Origin: Serripes groenlandicus
Lineage: Eukaryota; Mollusca; Bivalvia; Cardiida; Cardiidae
Direction of reading: 5' to 3'
Assembly: GCA_031761405.1 (NCBI GenBank)
Contig: JASEVX010000013.1
Location: forward strand, 46,198,143-46,262,142
Length of the DNA: 64,000 nt
How positions within the stretch are numbered: the stretch's first letter is position 1; every line of letters begins with the position of its first letter. Positions 1-10,426 of this stretch are shown here, one piece after another. The notes beneath the pieces were generated by a model. It did no database searches. It saw nothing but the letters and a program-made list of their open reading frames with translations, and had not been told where the DNA came from. The position numbers were made by a program, and so were the translations under genes.

Positions 1-85
1 CCTCATTAAACAACTTTAAGCAGCAGCTTCTGGAAATAAGAGAAATAACTTGAAAAGTGATTTACATGATATATTTGATTTGTCT

Positions 86-222
86 TTGGGAAAATGCATA
101 ACTTCGTTTTTTTCTGAACAGTGTAGGTTCAAATCAGCCTGCATATGTGCTCTGTCTTATCATAATCCCCACAAGTTGACTGAAGCTTCTAATAAGCATA
201 TGCAAGTACATGTAATATTCTA
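86..222 (+). repeat. Family G fragment
   Basis: Begins with GGGAAAATGCATAACTTCG and includes a 'gaacagtgtaggttca' motif followed by 'acaagttgactgaagcttct'. The same string of motifs recurs at 33.1, 40.2, 40.7 and 45.3 kb. No coding capacity is seen. Confidence 0.6.
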
Positions 223-1017
223 CTCCTATAACATAAGACTCCGTTGACAAGCACTCGAGCTTGTGAGAGGTCATATATTATTCAGACTTTAGATTTTAGA
301 TTTTAATCAGACTGCAAATCATGCCGAATGAACAGACCAATCTCGTCTAGAGCGGATTTCAGTGCAGACTACGACAGTCTGCCCCTCGTGTATTCAGAAC
401 ATGTGTACACATCTATTTATAAATTATTCAAGCGCTTTTTTTTAAATTGAGTAAACGGTGTAAATGTTAATATCTATCTGTCTGACTCGGTATTTTCCGG
501 ATAAATAAATACGGAGAATGCCGGAAAGTATGATCATACTAATGAAAAATGCACCGCATATAAAGCTGTTTACACCATGTATAAATTAGTATGGACCGAA
601 CATATTGCCAAATGCATTGCGTACTATGATTTTTTATTAACACATACATAATTATTCACCAAGTGTAAAGATACGTGCAGGCACTTCATATATTAAAACA
701 TACATCACATCTATTGACCAACATACAACGTATAAATGTAAAACTACTGCATACTCAAACAAATACACCACATATAATGTCATTTGTACTGCATAGTATT
801 TAGTTTGTATTGCACATGGCGTTGTTTGTACAACGTATAATGGTTATTCTACTGTTTAAACACTATTTTGCACTGCATATTATTCAATAATCACCACACA
901 TAATAGAAAAGGCACTGCATATCATGAATAATATACCACGTCAAATGAAATATGTACCTCGTATACGTGAAAATGTACTGCGTATAATACGATACAACAT
1001 ACTAAGACAGTAAAGGC
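223..1017. other. AT-rich stretch without a gene
   Basis: No ORF or splice pattern supports a gene. Between about 640 and 1000 short motifs such as 'ccacatataat', 'actgcatat' and 'acaacgtataa' recur irregularly, which suggests an old decayed minisatellite. Confidence 0.4.
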
Positions 1018-1855
1018 GTTCCATAGAACACCCTGAATTGAGACGAATGGGTTATTTATTATACCTGCTTACACTTTTTTAACGATTGTACGGTCGATAT
1101 CCGTTGAAATGCGTTCGATCGCGAAAGTTGGCTTACAAAACAGTTCCAATATGTTGTGCACAACATAACGAAATTAGATTGATGCAGATCTCAACAAAAT
1201 TCACTATGCACAGCTGCGTTTAGTGTAAACCAAAACTCAGGAAGAATGTAATCATGTAAACAAAAAAAGAAAAAAAATGTCTTTAGTACCGTTATATCAG
1301 AAAGGGGTCTCGCTAATAAAAGATTACCCTGGCCGACACATTCCGTCTCAGTCTATATAGAGGTATAGAGTAATGATTCCCGAAACAGAAAATCCACCGG
1401 AGGCAAACAGTGTTTGTCTTGATTCGCCTGCGCGGCATGCTTAGGCTGATCAGGATCGTTACTTTACGCAGAGACCATACTGTTGGTTTTCTCGCGGAAC
1501 GGCTCATATCAATATATCTGCGTAATGTATCGACCAGATCAGCCTGCGCTGTCCGCGCAGACTGATCCGGCCGACACATTCCGTCTAAGGGGGGATAGAT
1601 AGAGTAGTGATTCCTGAAACAGAAAATCCACAGGAGGTGAAACGTGTCTGTCCGGGTTAGCCGGCGCGGCATGCTTAGGCTGATCCGGATCGATACTTTA
1701 CGCAGAGACCACAATGTTGGTTTTCTCGCGGGACGGCTCATATCTCTTTTGCCATTTATAGAGTCAGTATGTATATGGGAAAAGGTAGACTTTGGCATTT
1801 CTGAACAGTGTAGGTTCGGATCAGACATTACATCTACTCCGTTTTATTCGAATCT
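1018..1855 (+). repeat. Left arm of a large inverted duplication
   Basis: The sequence from the 'ccatagaacaccctgaattg' region through 'cggtcgatatccgttgaaat' and 'aaaggggtctcgctaataaa' to 'ctgaacagtgtaggttcgga' reappears as reverse complement at 7150-7510 and 8260-8310. The left arm is interrupted by family S copies at 1327-1745. Confidence 0.7.
1327..1745. mobile_element. Two partial family S MITEs in tandem
   Basis: Two successive partial copies (about 1327-1508 and 1518-1745) each end in 'ttttctcgcggNacggctcatat'-type termini. They sit inside the left inverted arm; the right arm lacks them, so they are younger than the inverted duplication. Confidence 0.65.
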
Positions 1856-1867
1856 ACATAAGTAAAC

Positions 1868-2188
1868 ATTGATTGATTGATTGGGATCTTTTGAGCAATT
1901 TCTCCTTATGTCACAATGTTTTCAAAACGCCGTTTTTAACAATTTCTCAGTTATATCACGGCGGCCAGTTCACCTACTCATGCATTTCCTGGTTTTCTCA
2001 CACCAGTACTCCACACAACAATCTTCCGAAGCAACTGGCTGCTTTTCCACATAGACTTAGCCAAATGACACATGTCGCATTGACTTTTGTCAATCCTCGG
2101 AAAGAAAGTTGGTCAAGCCGGGATTCGAACTCACAACCCCTGGATTGCCAGCCCGCGTCGCTACCGACTAAGCTACCGGGGCTCGGCT
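1868..2188 (-). mobile_element. SINE-A, nearly full length
   Basis: Read on the minus strand, a tRNA-like head (CCCCGGTAGCTTAG, then a B-box-like GAGTTCGAATCCCGG) is followed by the SINE-A body and an (AATC)n tail. About 35 bases of family T central hairpin sequence ('gagcaatttctcc') lie within the tail, so this copy is a mosaic. Confidence 0.75.
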
Positions 2189-2224
2189 CACATGCATAAG
2201 TTACCAGACGCTTCTTACAAGCTT

Positions 2225-2350
2225 GTGTAAACAGAATGAGAACAGAATGTAAACATAATGCAAACAGAATGTAAACAGAATGTAAACAGAATGAGAACAG
2301 AATGTAAACATAATGCAAACAGAATGTAAACAGAATGTAAACAGAATGAC
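2225..2350. repeat. 11-bp minisatellite
   Basis: About eleven copies of a unit like AACAGAATGTA with single-base variants. The open frames across it on the minus strand are a by-product of the repeat. Confidence 0.85.
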
Positions 2351-2354
2351 AACA

Positions 2355-2440
2355 GGGGAGATCTTGATCAGATTATACAGATTCGCAGGCTGTTCTGGTT
2401 CTACACTGTTCCCAAAATCCAACTCGTACCTTTTCACATG
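2355..2440 (-). repeat. Family G fragment
   Basis: Contains 'cttgatcagattatacag' and 'ctacactgttcccaaaa' and ends near 'cgtaccttttcacatgga', the terminal motif of family G. Confidence 0.55.
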
Positions 2441-2493
2441 GAGGGCTCATTTAAGAGTTATCTGGAGAAAAAAAGACATTATCATCTGAATAG

Positions 2494-2785
2494 TTATTGA
2501 TTGATTGGGGTTTAACACCGTTTTCAATTATTCAGTCATATTACGGCGACCAGTTCACCTACTCATGCGTGTCATGGATTTCCCACACCAGTATAACACA
2601 CAACATACTTTTCAAGCAACTGGCTGCTTTTCCACATAGACTGTTAAACAGCCCATTGGTGAAGGACGAATGCCGCAGGTCACAGTGACTTTTGTCAAAC
2701 GTCGGAAAGAATGTTGGCCGAGCTGAGATTCGAACTCACAACCCCTGGATCGACAGCCCGCGTCGCTGAGCTACCGGGGCTCGGC
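2494..2785 (-). mobile_element. SINE-A
   Basis: Minus-strand copy with a (TTGA)n-type tail at its left end, the conserved 'cggcgaccagttcacctact' body (as read on plus) and a tRNA-like head ending at CCGGGGCTCGGC. Confidence 0.75.
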
Positions 2786-2937
2786 ATCTGAATAGTTAGA
2801 AACTTGATTTAAATACAGAGTTTACTAAAAAAGATTTTGTTAAAAAATAAGATTTACATATCATAAGTAGTTTTTCAATTTCCCTCTCAATCTGGTACGG
2901 TTTAGGACGAACGAAAATTCAGCAATAGACACCAACA

Positions 2938-3130
2938 TATGTTACGTTATTTAGCCACTGTGAACGCCTAAAGGTCGCCGGTTCGATCCCCTGGTCGGGT
3001 CATAACAAAGACTTTAACACTGGTAGTAATGGTAAAACTGGTAGTAATGGTAGTAATGGTAAAACTGGTAGTAATGGTAAAACATTTAGTAATGGTAGTA
3101 ATGATAAAACTGGTAGTAAAACTGGTCGCC
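2938..3130 (+). mobile_element. SINE-B head with internal repeat expansion
   Basis: A tRNA-like head with a B-box-like GGTTCGATCCC and 'gggtcataacaaagacttta' is followed by repeated 'ggtagtaatggtaaaact' units. In other SINE-B copies this stretch occurs once, so it has expanded here. Confidence 0.65.
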
Positions 3131-3184
3131 GTTATTTAACTGAATTAACGTTGATAGCGGCGTATAACTCCGATCGATAAATCT

Positions 3185-3414
3185 TTAACCCTTTCCCTCA
3201 TACGACAATTCTGCAGCAGACGACTTTGAACATATTTTATCAAAAAATAGAAAATCTCTTTAATTAAATGGATAACCTATGACTAAAAGTGGAAAACATT
3301 GTGGCAAAAGGAGAAATTGCTCGTTTTGAGCAATTTCTTCTTTTGTCACTATGTTTTCAAAAAGCCGTCTGCTGCAAAGGGGTCAGAAAGCGTCTATATG
3401 AGAGAAAGGGTTAA
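3185..3414. mobile_element. Family T MITE (piggyBac-like)
   Basis: TTAA at both ends, termini CCCTTTCCCTCATA and TATGAGAGAAAGGG, and a central hairpin GCTCGTTTTGAGC. Size and TTAA duplication fit a non-autonomous piggyBac-type element; no transposase is present in the window. Confidence 0.85.
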
Positions 3415-3540
3415 GTAGAAAACTTTCGAAAAACAAAATAATTTGTGTGTAAGGTGTTTTACTTTGCTTTTAACATTTTATGCAGTTATGTCACGGTGTG
3501 TTTTTTGTAAGTTACCAGTACAGTACTACTGGTCCATTTA

Positions 3541-4020
3541 TCCTGAAACCAGCGAGTCAGTCGTAATGCTAACCCCTCAAACCTGACACCAGCGAGTTAG
3601 TCGTAATGCTAACCCCTCAAACCTGACACCAGCGAGTTAGTCGTAATGCTAACCCCTCAAACATGACACCAGCGAGTCAGTCGTAATGCTAACCCCTCAA
3701 ACCTGACACCAGCGAGTCAGTCGTAATGCTAACCCCTCAAACCTGACACCAGCGAGTCAGTCGTAATGCTAACCCCTCAAACCTGACACCAGCGAGTCAG
3801 TCGTAATGCTAACCCCTCAAACCTGACACCAGCGAGTCAGTCGTAATGCTAACCCCTCAAACCTGACACCAGCGAGTCAGTCGTAATGCTAACCCCGCAA
3901 ACCTGACACCAGCGAGTCAGTCGTAATGCTAACCCCTCAAACCTGACACCAGCGAGTCAGTCGTAATGCTAACCCCTCAAACCTGACACCAGCGAGTCAG
4001 TCGTAATGCTAACCCCGCAA
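3541..4020. repeat. 40-bp minisatellite, 12 copies, grown from SINE-B
   Basis: Twelve 40-bp units, each containing 'agcgagtcagtcgtaatgct' and 'aacccctcaa'. The flanks (3495-3540 and 4021-4045) are SINE-B sequence in minus orientation, and the unit corresponds to a segment that occurs once in the SINE-B copies at 23.8 and 34.1 kb. Confidence 0.9.
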
Positions 4021-4069
4021 CCCTGAACGCAAAGAAGGGAAAGCAATTGCTCACATTTTTTTTTCATAT

Positions 4070-4322
4070 GAGCCGTCCCACGAGAAAACAAACATTATAA
4101 TACTCTGCGTTGCGTATCGACCCAGATCAGTCTGCACAGTTCGCACAGGCTGATCCGGCCCGCCACATTCCGCCTCAGGGGTATAGAGGTACAGAGTAAT
4201 GTATCCAGAAAACCGAAAATCAACAGGAGAAGAGAAAGTGTCTGCGCGTTATGCTCAAGCTGATCCGGATCGATGCTTTTTACGCGGAGTCCACAATGTT
4301 GGTTTTTCTCGCGGGACGGCTC
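4070..4322. mobile_element. Family S MITE with ATAT target duplication
   Basis: Starts GAGCCGTCCCACGAGAAAAC and ends in the matching inverted terminus. ATAT flanks both ends (4066-4069 and 4323-4326). Confidence 0.85.
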
Positions 4323-4640
4323 ATATATGGTATGACGCGGTCGGGGGTTAGAACCCACGACCACCAGCACCCGAGGCGAAACGCTCATAGGTAATTAGCA
4401 AGATAAAATCACCACCAAAATGAAAGTACATTCGTAACATACTCTTCCTTTGACTAATCGATGCTTTACGCAGAGTCCACAATGTTTGGGTTTTCTCGCG
4501 GGACGGCTCATATATGGTTTGACGCGGTCGGAGGTTAGAACCAACGACCACCAGCACCGAGGCGAAACGCTCATAGGTAATATTAGCAAGATAAAATCAC
4601 CACCAAAATGAAAAAGTACATTCGTAACATACTATTGCGA
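4271..4640. repeat. Tandem duplication, about 188 bp, two copies
   Basis: The right end of the family S element plus its flank ('gacgcggtcgg', 'cgaccaccagcacc', 'gcaagataaaatcaccacca') is repeated once about 188 bp downstream with few differences. Confidence 0.8.
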
Positions 4641-4833
4641 CATGCGTCATTCGTCTTCCACCAATGGGCTAAGTCTATGTGGAAAAGCAGCCAGTTGCTT
4701 GGGAAGATTGTTGTGTGGAGTACTGGTGTGAGAAAACCAGGAAACACATGAGTAGGTGAACTGGCCGCCGTGATATGACTGAGAAATTGTTAAAAACGGC
4801 GTTAAACCCATATCAATCAATCAATCAATCAAT
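4634..4833 (+). mobile_element. 5'-truncated SINE-A with target duplication
   Basis: Lacks the tRNA head and ends in (AATC)n. It is flanked by CGTAACATACT (4623-4633) and CGTAACGTACT (4834-4844), an 11-bp near-perfect target duplication as expected for retrotransposition. Confidence 0.8.
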
Positions 4834-4920
4834 CGTAACGTACTCTTCCTTTGACTGCCGGGGTAGGTATACAGAGAGGTATGTTATCTGCCAACACACC
4901 GTTATTCTGTTATTGATGGA

Positions 4921-5150
4921 ATTCCCTCATACGACAATTCTGCCGCAGACGACTTTGAACATATCTTGCCAAAAAATAGAAAATCTCTTTTTTAATTGAA
5001 TGGAAAACCTACGACTAAAAGTGGAAAACATTGTGGCAAAAGGAGAAATTGCTCGTTTTGAGCAATTTCATTTATTGTCACTATGTTTTTCAAAAAGCCG
5101 TCTGCTGCAGAGACGTCAGAAAGCGTCTATATGAAGGAAAGGGCTAAGGA
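4921..5150. mobile_element. Family T MITE, worn ends
   Basis: Family T interior with a GCTCGTTTTGAGC hairpin. The outer TTAA sites are lost or mutated ('attccctcat' and 'gggctaagg'). Confidence 0.75.
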
Positions 5151-5224
5151 ATTCCGTTTCCAATTCCCAGCTGATGATATCACACACAAATAAAAACCGA
5201 GATTCAATCTAAACCCAGAGGGCT

Positions 5225-5412
5225 TGAATAGGAGGAGAATTCTAGTCTTTTCAAACATATATTTCTCTCGTGACTCAACCAAACTCTATGTTGTGGGTAC
5301 CCAAGATAATCTTCTCACTGAGACGACTCTTTTGAGTACCCACAACATCGGGTTTGAATGTCAAATAAGTGTATTGGGAATTCGAAACACTTGAACTTTA
5401 TCTGGAGCTTTG
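5225..5412. mobile_element. Family P element
   Basis: The core palindrome at about 5284-5356 pairs 'atgttgtgggtacccaa' with 'ttttgagtacccacaacat'. Flanks match other P copies ('gttactcaacc', 'tctggagcttt'). Confidence 0.75.
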
Positions 5413-5422
5413 TAATTACCTA

Positions 5423-5718
5423 GCCGAGCCCCGGTAGCTCAGTCGGTAGCGGCGCGGGCTGTCAATCCAGGTGTTGTGAGTTCGAATCCCAGCTCTGCCA
5501 ATATTCTTTCCGACGTTTGACAAAAGTCACTGTGAAAATGCGTCATTCGTCTTTCACCAATGGGTTGTTTTAACAGTCTATGTGGAAAAGCTTGGAAAGT
5601 ATGTTCGTTCTGTGGTGTACTGGTGTGGGAAAACCAGGAAACGCATTAGTAGGTGAACTGGTCGCCGTGATATGACTGAAACATTGTTGAAAAAAGCGTT
5701 AAACCCCAATCAATCAAT
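5423..5718 (+). mobile_element. SINE-A, full length
   Basis: Complete element. The tRNA-like head (about 5423-5499) has an A-box-like GGTAGCTCAGTCGGTAG and a B-box-like GAGTTCGAATCCC. It is followed by the SINE-A body and the tail 'gttgaaaaaagcgttaaacc' with (AATC)n. It serves as reference for the other copies. Confidence 0.85.
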
Positions 5719-5898
5719 TGTAATAACCTGCTAGACGTGACTTTAACCCTCCCTTGCCCATTCTCCTACTACATCACCGAGGCGGTCGTCACGGTGCATG
5801 ATACAAAGTTCATCGACATAGACCTACAAACAAACCTTCAAACGGTGGGTACTTTCAACAGTTACTTTTCGGCATAATGGTTTTCACACAGCTTTATT

Positions 5899-6050
5899 TA
5901 ATTGATTGTTAGGAATTTAATGCCGTTTTCAACGGTAGTTTAGTTTTATCACTGTGGCCAGCTCAATTAATGTGTCTTTCCTGGTTTTCTCTCATCAGTT
6001 TCTCCACACAACAATTTCCAAGCGACTGGCTACCGTCTCACATAGATTTG
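5899..6050 (-). mobile_element. SINE-A 3' fragment
   Basis: Minus-strand tail and body ('atgccgttttcaacggtag', 'cctggttttctctcatcagt') without a tRNA head. Confidence 0.6.
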
Positions 6051-6289
6051 ACGGATATAACAGTATACAGAACTTTCTGATCCGTATTTTGATGTGGCGC
6101 TTCTTGGAACACCTGCATTGTCAATGATGCATGTTTAACACATCGTTTACATTTATAAAAAAACCTAACCACCAACACTTTGCAACAACGCATGCTTAGT
6201 CTGCTTGACGATGAGATATCGAGATATAAGAACCACACCACGAGGAAAATTAATCCTCCGAGGTGTAAAACAAGTGTATGATTATATGA

Positions 6290-7150
6290 CACTACTACTA
6301 AAATTTACCACTACTAAAACTACCAGTACTAAAACTAACAATACTAAAACAACCTCTACTAAAACTACCAATACTGAAACTACCACGTTTAAAACTACAA
6401 ATACTAAAACTACCAATACTAAACTTACCATTACTTAAACTACCATTACTAAAACTACCAATGGTAATACTACCACTATTAAAACTACCACTACAAAAAG
6501 TACTACTACTTAAACTACCAATAATAAAACTACCACTATTAAAACTAAAACTACAAAAATTACCACTACTTAAACTACCAATAATAAAACTGCCACTATT
6601 AAAACTACAAATAATAAAACTACCAATACTAGCCTTACCATTACAAAAAAAAACATTACTAAAAATACCAATACTAAAACTACCGTTACTAAAAATACCA
6701 TGACTAAATTTACCACTATTAAAACTACCATTTTTAAAACTACCATTACTAAACTTACCATTACCTAAACTACCATTACTAAATTTTCCACTATGAAAAC
6801 TACCACTATTAAAACTACCAATACTAAAACTACCAATTTTAAAACTACCATTACTAAAACTACCATTACAAAAGATACCAATACTAAAACTACCATTACA
6901 AAAGATACCAATACTAAAACTACCATTACAAAAGATACCAATAATAAAACTACCAATACTAAAACTACCATTACAAAAGATACCAATACTGAAACTACCA
7001 ATACTAAAACTACCATTACAAAAGATACCAATACTAAAACTACCATTACTAAAACTACCATTACAAAAGATACCAATACTAAAACTACCAATATTAAAAC
7101 TACCACTATTAAAACTACCACAATTAAAACTACCAATACTAAAACTTCCA
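6290..7150. repeat. 15-bp minisatellite (ACCATTACTAAAACT type)
   Basis: About 57 units of 15 bp built from ACTAAAACT and ACCATTACT/ACCAATACT. Because 15 is a multiple of three, several frames stay open on both strands; I do not regard them as genes. The unit resembles the reverse complement of the expanded SINE-B segment at 3010-3125. Confidence 0.9.
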
Positions 7151-7510
7151 TAAAAGCTTCTATCAACTTTTATGGATTTGAAAAAAACGGAGCAGATGTA
7201 TAGGCTGATCCGAACCTACACTGTTCAGAAATGCCAACGTGTACCTTTTCCCATACACTGACTCTAATAGCAAAAGAGATATTGCGTTTGAATTAGATCC
7301 TGATTTTATTAGCGAGACCCCTTTCTATACCGGTACTAAAAATATACTTTTGGTTTTCACAAAAACCTGTGCATAGTGAATTTTGTTGAGAACTTCGTTA
7401 TGCTGTGCAAAACAGTAAGGAATTATTTTGTAAGCCGACATTCGCGATCGAGCACATTTCAACGGATATCGACCGTACAGCCGACTTAAAAGTGTAAGCA
7501 CGGTAAAGTA
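7150..7510 (-). repeat. Right arm of the inverted duplication, inner part
   Basis: Reverse complement of 1060-1323 plus 1746-1850. Shared blocks include 'gacccctttct', 'gaattttgttgaga' and 'caacggatatcgaccgtac'. The arm is uninterrupted here. Confidence 0.75.
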
Positions 7511-8259
7511 TGTAGTTCAATGTTTTAAATAAATACTAAAAATATAAGATTAGCATCTGTGTTTAACTTCGATTTACACAGCTAATGTTAAAAACATGCA
7601 TATGCAAGAAATATAAACACTTATTATGGTTTGAATTCAGAAAGTGTATTATTTCGAATTTTGATCGGAATTCGGTAATTTTCGTGGAATTACCGGAGAC
7701 ACATGCATGCGTTGTTTCTGTTTCTCTATGTCAAGTTTTCATGTAACCCGACTTTCAATACTTTGAGGACTTTGATTTTGTTAATTGAAAGCGATGCTCC
7801 TAATGTATGTATGCCAATATTAGATAAAACAAATCTGCCTACATCAATGCATTCAGTCCGCAATGGACAAGAGCAAAAGTTTGTGATAAGTGTATGAAGA
7901 CCGTCTGTGACTCCCTTACGCAGTGAATAGTGCAGAGCAAGATCAGTTTGCGCGGATGCGCGGATGCACAGGTTCATCTGGCTCTACACTGGCCGCAAAT
8001 ACCCTGCATTCAATTGCTTACTGTTGAGCACGACTCAAACATTTGATTAACTTGGACAGCATCGTTATTTAGATAAGTCGTGCGACTATGTGGAATAAAG
8101 GTAGATCATGCGGAAACGGCAATTTTCGTATGAGGTCGTTAGAGGTCGTAAGAGATCTGTATTGTCCGTTGGATTGCCAGCCATTTTATCCGGAAATGGC
8201 CGACAAGTCCTCGAATATTGGCGATCTTATTCGACTTCTGACGGAAATCGCCGAGTCTT
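7511..8259. other. Insert within the right arm; no gene seen
   Basis: Separates the two parts of the right arm and has no counterpart in the left arm. Around 7943-8003 there is a weak family G-like fragment ('aagatcagtttgcgcgg', 'ctacactgg'). ORFs up to 83 codons show no recognisable domain. Confidence 0.45.
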
Positions 8260-8310
8260 GACACTGTTAATAAATAACCCATTCGACTCAATCTGGAATG
8301 TTCTATGATA
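8260..8310 (-). repeat. Right arm of the inverted duplication, outer part
   Basis: 'taaataacccattcgactca' and 'aatgttctatg' are the reverse complement of about 1018-1063, which extends the inverted pair across the 7511-8259 insert. Confidence 0.65.
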
Positions 8311-8895
8311 TGTTCATAATCGTAATTACTGCTTCGTGGGTTAAACATCGCTCGTCAATACTTGATGAACTATCGTGGATGAATCCATGCTTCTTGAAGT
8401 TCCCCTTGAGAGCGACGTCTTTGGACTGTTCACTCTTAAACCGATGAACTACCAAAGCCAGCAAGGGGTTTACTGCAAATCACGGATCACGAAAGTTAAT
8501 AAAGTATACTTCATAACAACACTTTGTTATGGCCTTATTTTGAAATAATATTGGCATGAAAGCTCAATATTGTAATCACAGAATGGGGGTCTATATCATG
8601 TACTTATTTATTAAGAGGTCGTGGAATAGTTAACACAGTCCTTGATGCACGTCATATCAAAATCAAAAGAAGGCCGCTGTATACCAATGATAACTATAGT
8701 GAGAGTCCAATATTCTAATCCCAAAGCAAAACAACTCATCTGTTTCTACATTTTCTTGTTATTTTAATCAAAACAAAAACGAAAATTGGTGGCATCATTG
8801 TCTTGCCTTGTTTGAAATGAATAATATCATGGTTTTAAATTAATACATTCAATTGTTAACAAACAAAAATCAAAATACTGAAAGTACTAAAATGC
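8311..8895. other. No gene or repeat recognised
   Basis: AT-rich unique-looking sequence with no long ORF, splice-supported exon or repeat shared with the rest of the window. Confidence 0.4.
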
Positions 8896-9195
8896 GGTGG
8901 ATGTTGACCTAATGACCTAGTGACCTTCTTTTTGACCCAACATGACCCATGTTAGAACTTGACCTAGATATCATCAAGAAAAACATTCTGATAAAGTTTC
9001 AACATGCTCAAGCTAAAGATGCAGTATCCAGAGTGTTAACAAGATTGTCCTTCAATTTGGCCTAGTAACCTAGTTTTAAACCCGGCATGACCCATTCTCA
9101 AACTTGACCTAGATATCATTTAAATATAATTATGACCAATTTTTAAGCTGCTGTAGCCAAAAAAGATGCTTCTACAGAGTTAACAAGATTTTCCT
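8896..9195. repeat. GACCT-rich dispersed repeat
   Basis: Contains 'tgacctagtgacctt', 'gacccaacatgaccca' and 'aacttgacctagatatcat', and a second diverged round of the same words about 130 bp on. From memory such sequence is abundant in bivalve genomes; I cannot name the family. Confidence 0.55.
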
Positions 9196-9196
9196 C

Positions 9197-9211
9197 CTAC
9201 TACTACTACTT

Positions 9212-9246
<35 letters not shown>

Positions 9247-9270
9247 GCTACTGCCACTGCTACAACTACG

Positions 9271-9308
<38 letters not shown>

Positions 9309-9433
9309 TACTACTACTACTAAAAATAATAATAATAATAATAATAATAATATTTTCTACTTATTATGATTATAATTATTATTATTATCATTATTATTAT
9401 TATTATTATTATTACTATTATTATTATTATAGT
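9197..9433. repeat. Microsatellites (TAC)n, (AAT)n, (ATT)n
   Basis: A run of CTA/TAC triplets with a few interruptions, then AAT triplets, then ATT triplets. Confidence 0.9.
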
Positions 9434-9827
9434 GATCAACAGGGATATTCCTGCATAGTTTGTACGAATGCACAGACAGCTCCATCCGGACTATACTTGC
9501 AATATTTTCGGAGGTCGGATGTTGTCGTGTCGTGGTGCATATGTAACGAGCATGTTAGCTTTGTAGAACATACAACCTACGTTAATTAAAAAGTGGCGCA
9601 CACATGCGTTTTACGTACTTTGATTATTTAAACATATGTTATAAGCGTCACGGTGGTACGAAACGATAAATATCATTCGATACCGGTTGCATTATCAGAA
9701 AAAAACAGAACAGAACAGAACACCACACAACCTTTATTATCTTAAACCACAACTATGGTACACGAGAAAAACAATAAAACAGTAAACATGTTTTTGTCAC
9801 GAGACATGATGGAGTGAGGGAGATATA
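9434..9827. other. No gene recognised
   Basis: Unique-looking sequence without an ORF over 60 codons and without a family member I can recognise. Confidence 0.4.
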
Positions 9828-10115
<288 letters not shown>

Positions 10116-10196
10116 AGGGAGGGGGATTGTAATTCTGGAAGATACCGCATAGAATTGAAGAGTCGACATCTGTAATTGTGTTGTTTGTGGGAAAGG

Positions 10197-10426
10197 TTAA
10201 CCCTTTCCCTCATATAGACTCTTTCTGACGCCTCTGCAGCAGACGGCTTTTTGAAAACATAGTGACAAAAGAAGAAATTGCACAAAACGTGCAATTTCTC
10301 CTTTTGCCACAATGTTTTCCACTTTTTGTCATAGGTTATCCATTCAATTATGGAGATTTTCTATTTTTTGACAAAAAACGTTCAAAGTTGTCTGCTGCAG
10401 AATTGTCGTATGAGGGAAAGGGTTAA
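10197..10426. mobile_element. Family T MITE, complete
   Basis: TTAA at both ends with termini CCCTTTCCCTCATA and TATGAGGGAAAGGG. The central hairpin is GCACAAAACGTGC, the CAC/GTG state. Confidence 0.9.

Noticed and set aside
1313..1828. 171-codon minus ORF starting with family S sequence
   Set aside because: Translation of MITE termini; similar ORFs appear at every family S copy.
3541..4020. CRISPR-like look of the 40-bp array
   Set aside because: Units are head-to-tail with no variable spacers, the genome is eukaryotic, and the unit is SINE-derived.
5423..5499. SINE heads as genuine tRNA genes
   Set aside because: Cloverleaf pairing is incomplete, and each is followed by a conserved SINE body and (AATC)n tail.
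6205..7203. Thr/Lys-rich and Val/Leu-rich ORFs over the 15-bp array
   Set aside because: By-product of a 15-bp repeat; both strands are open.
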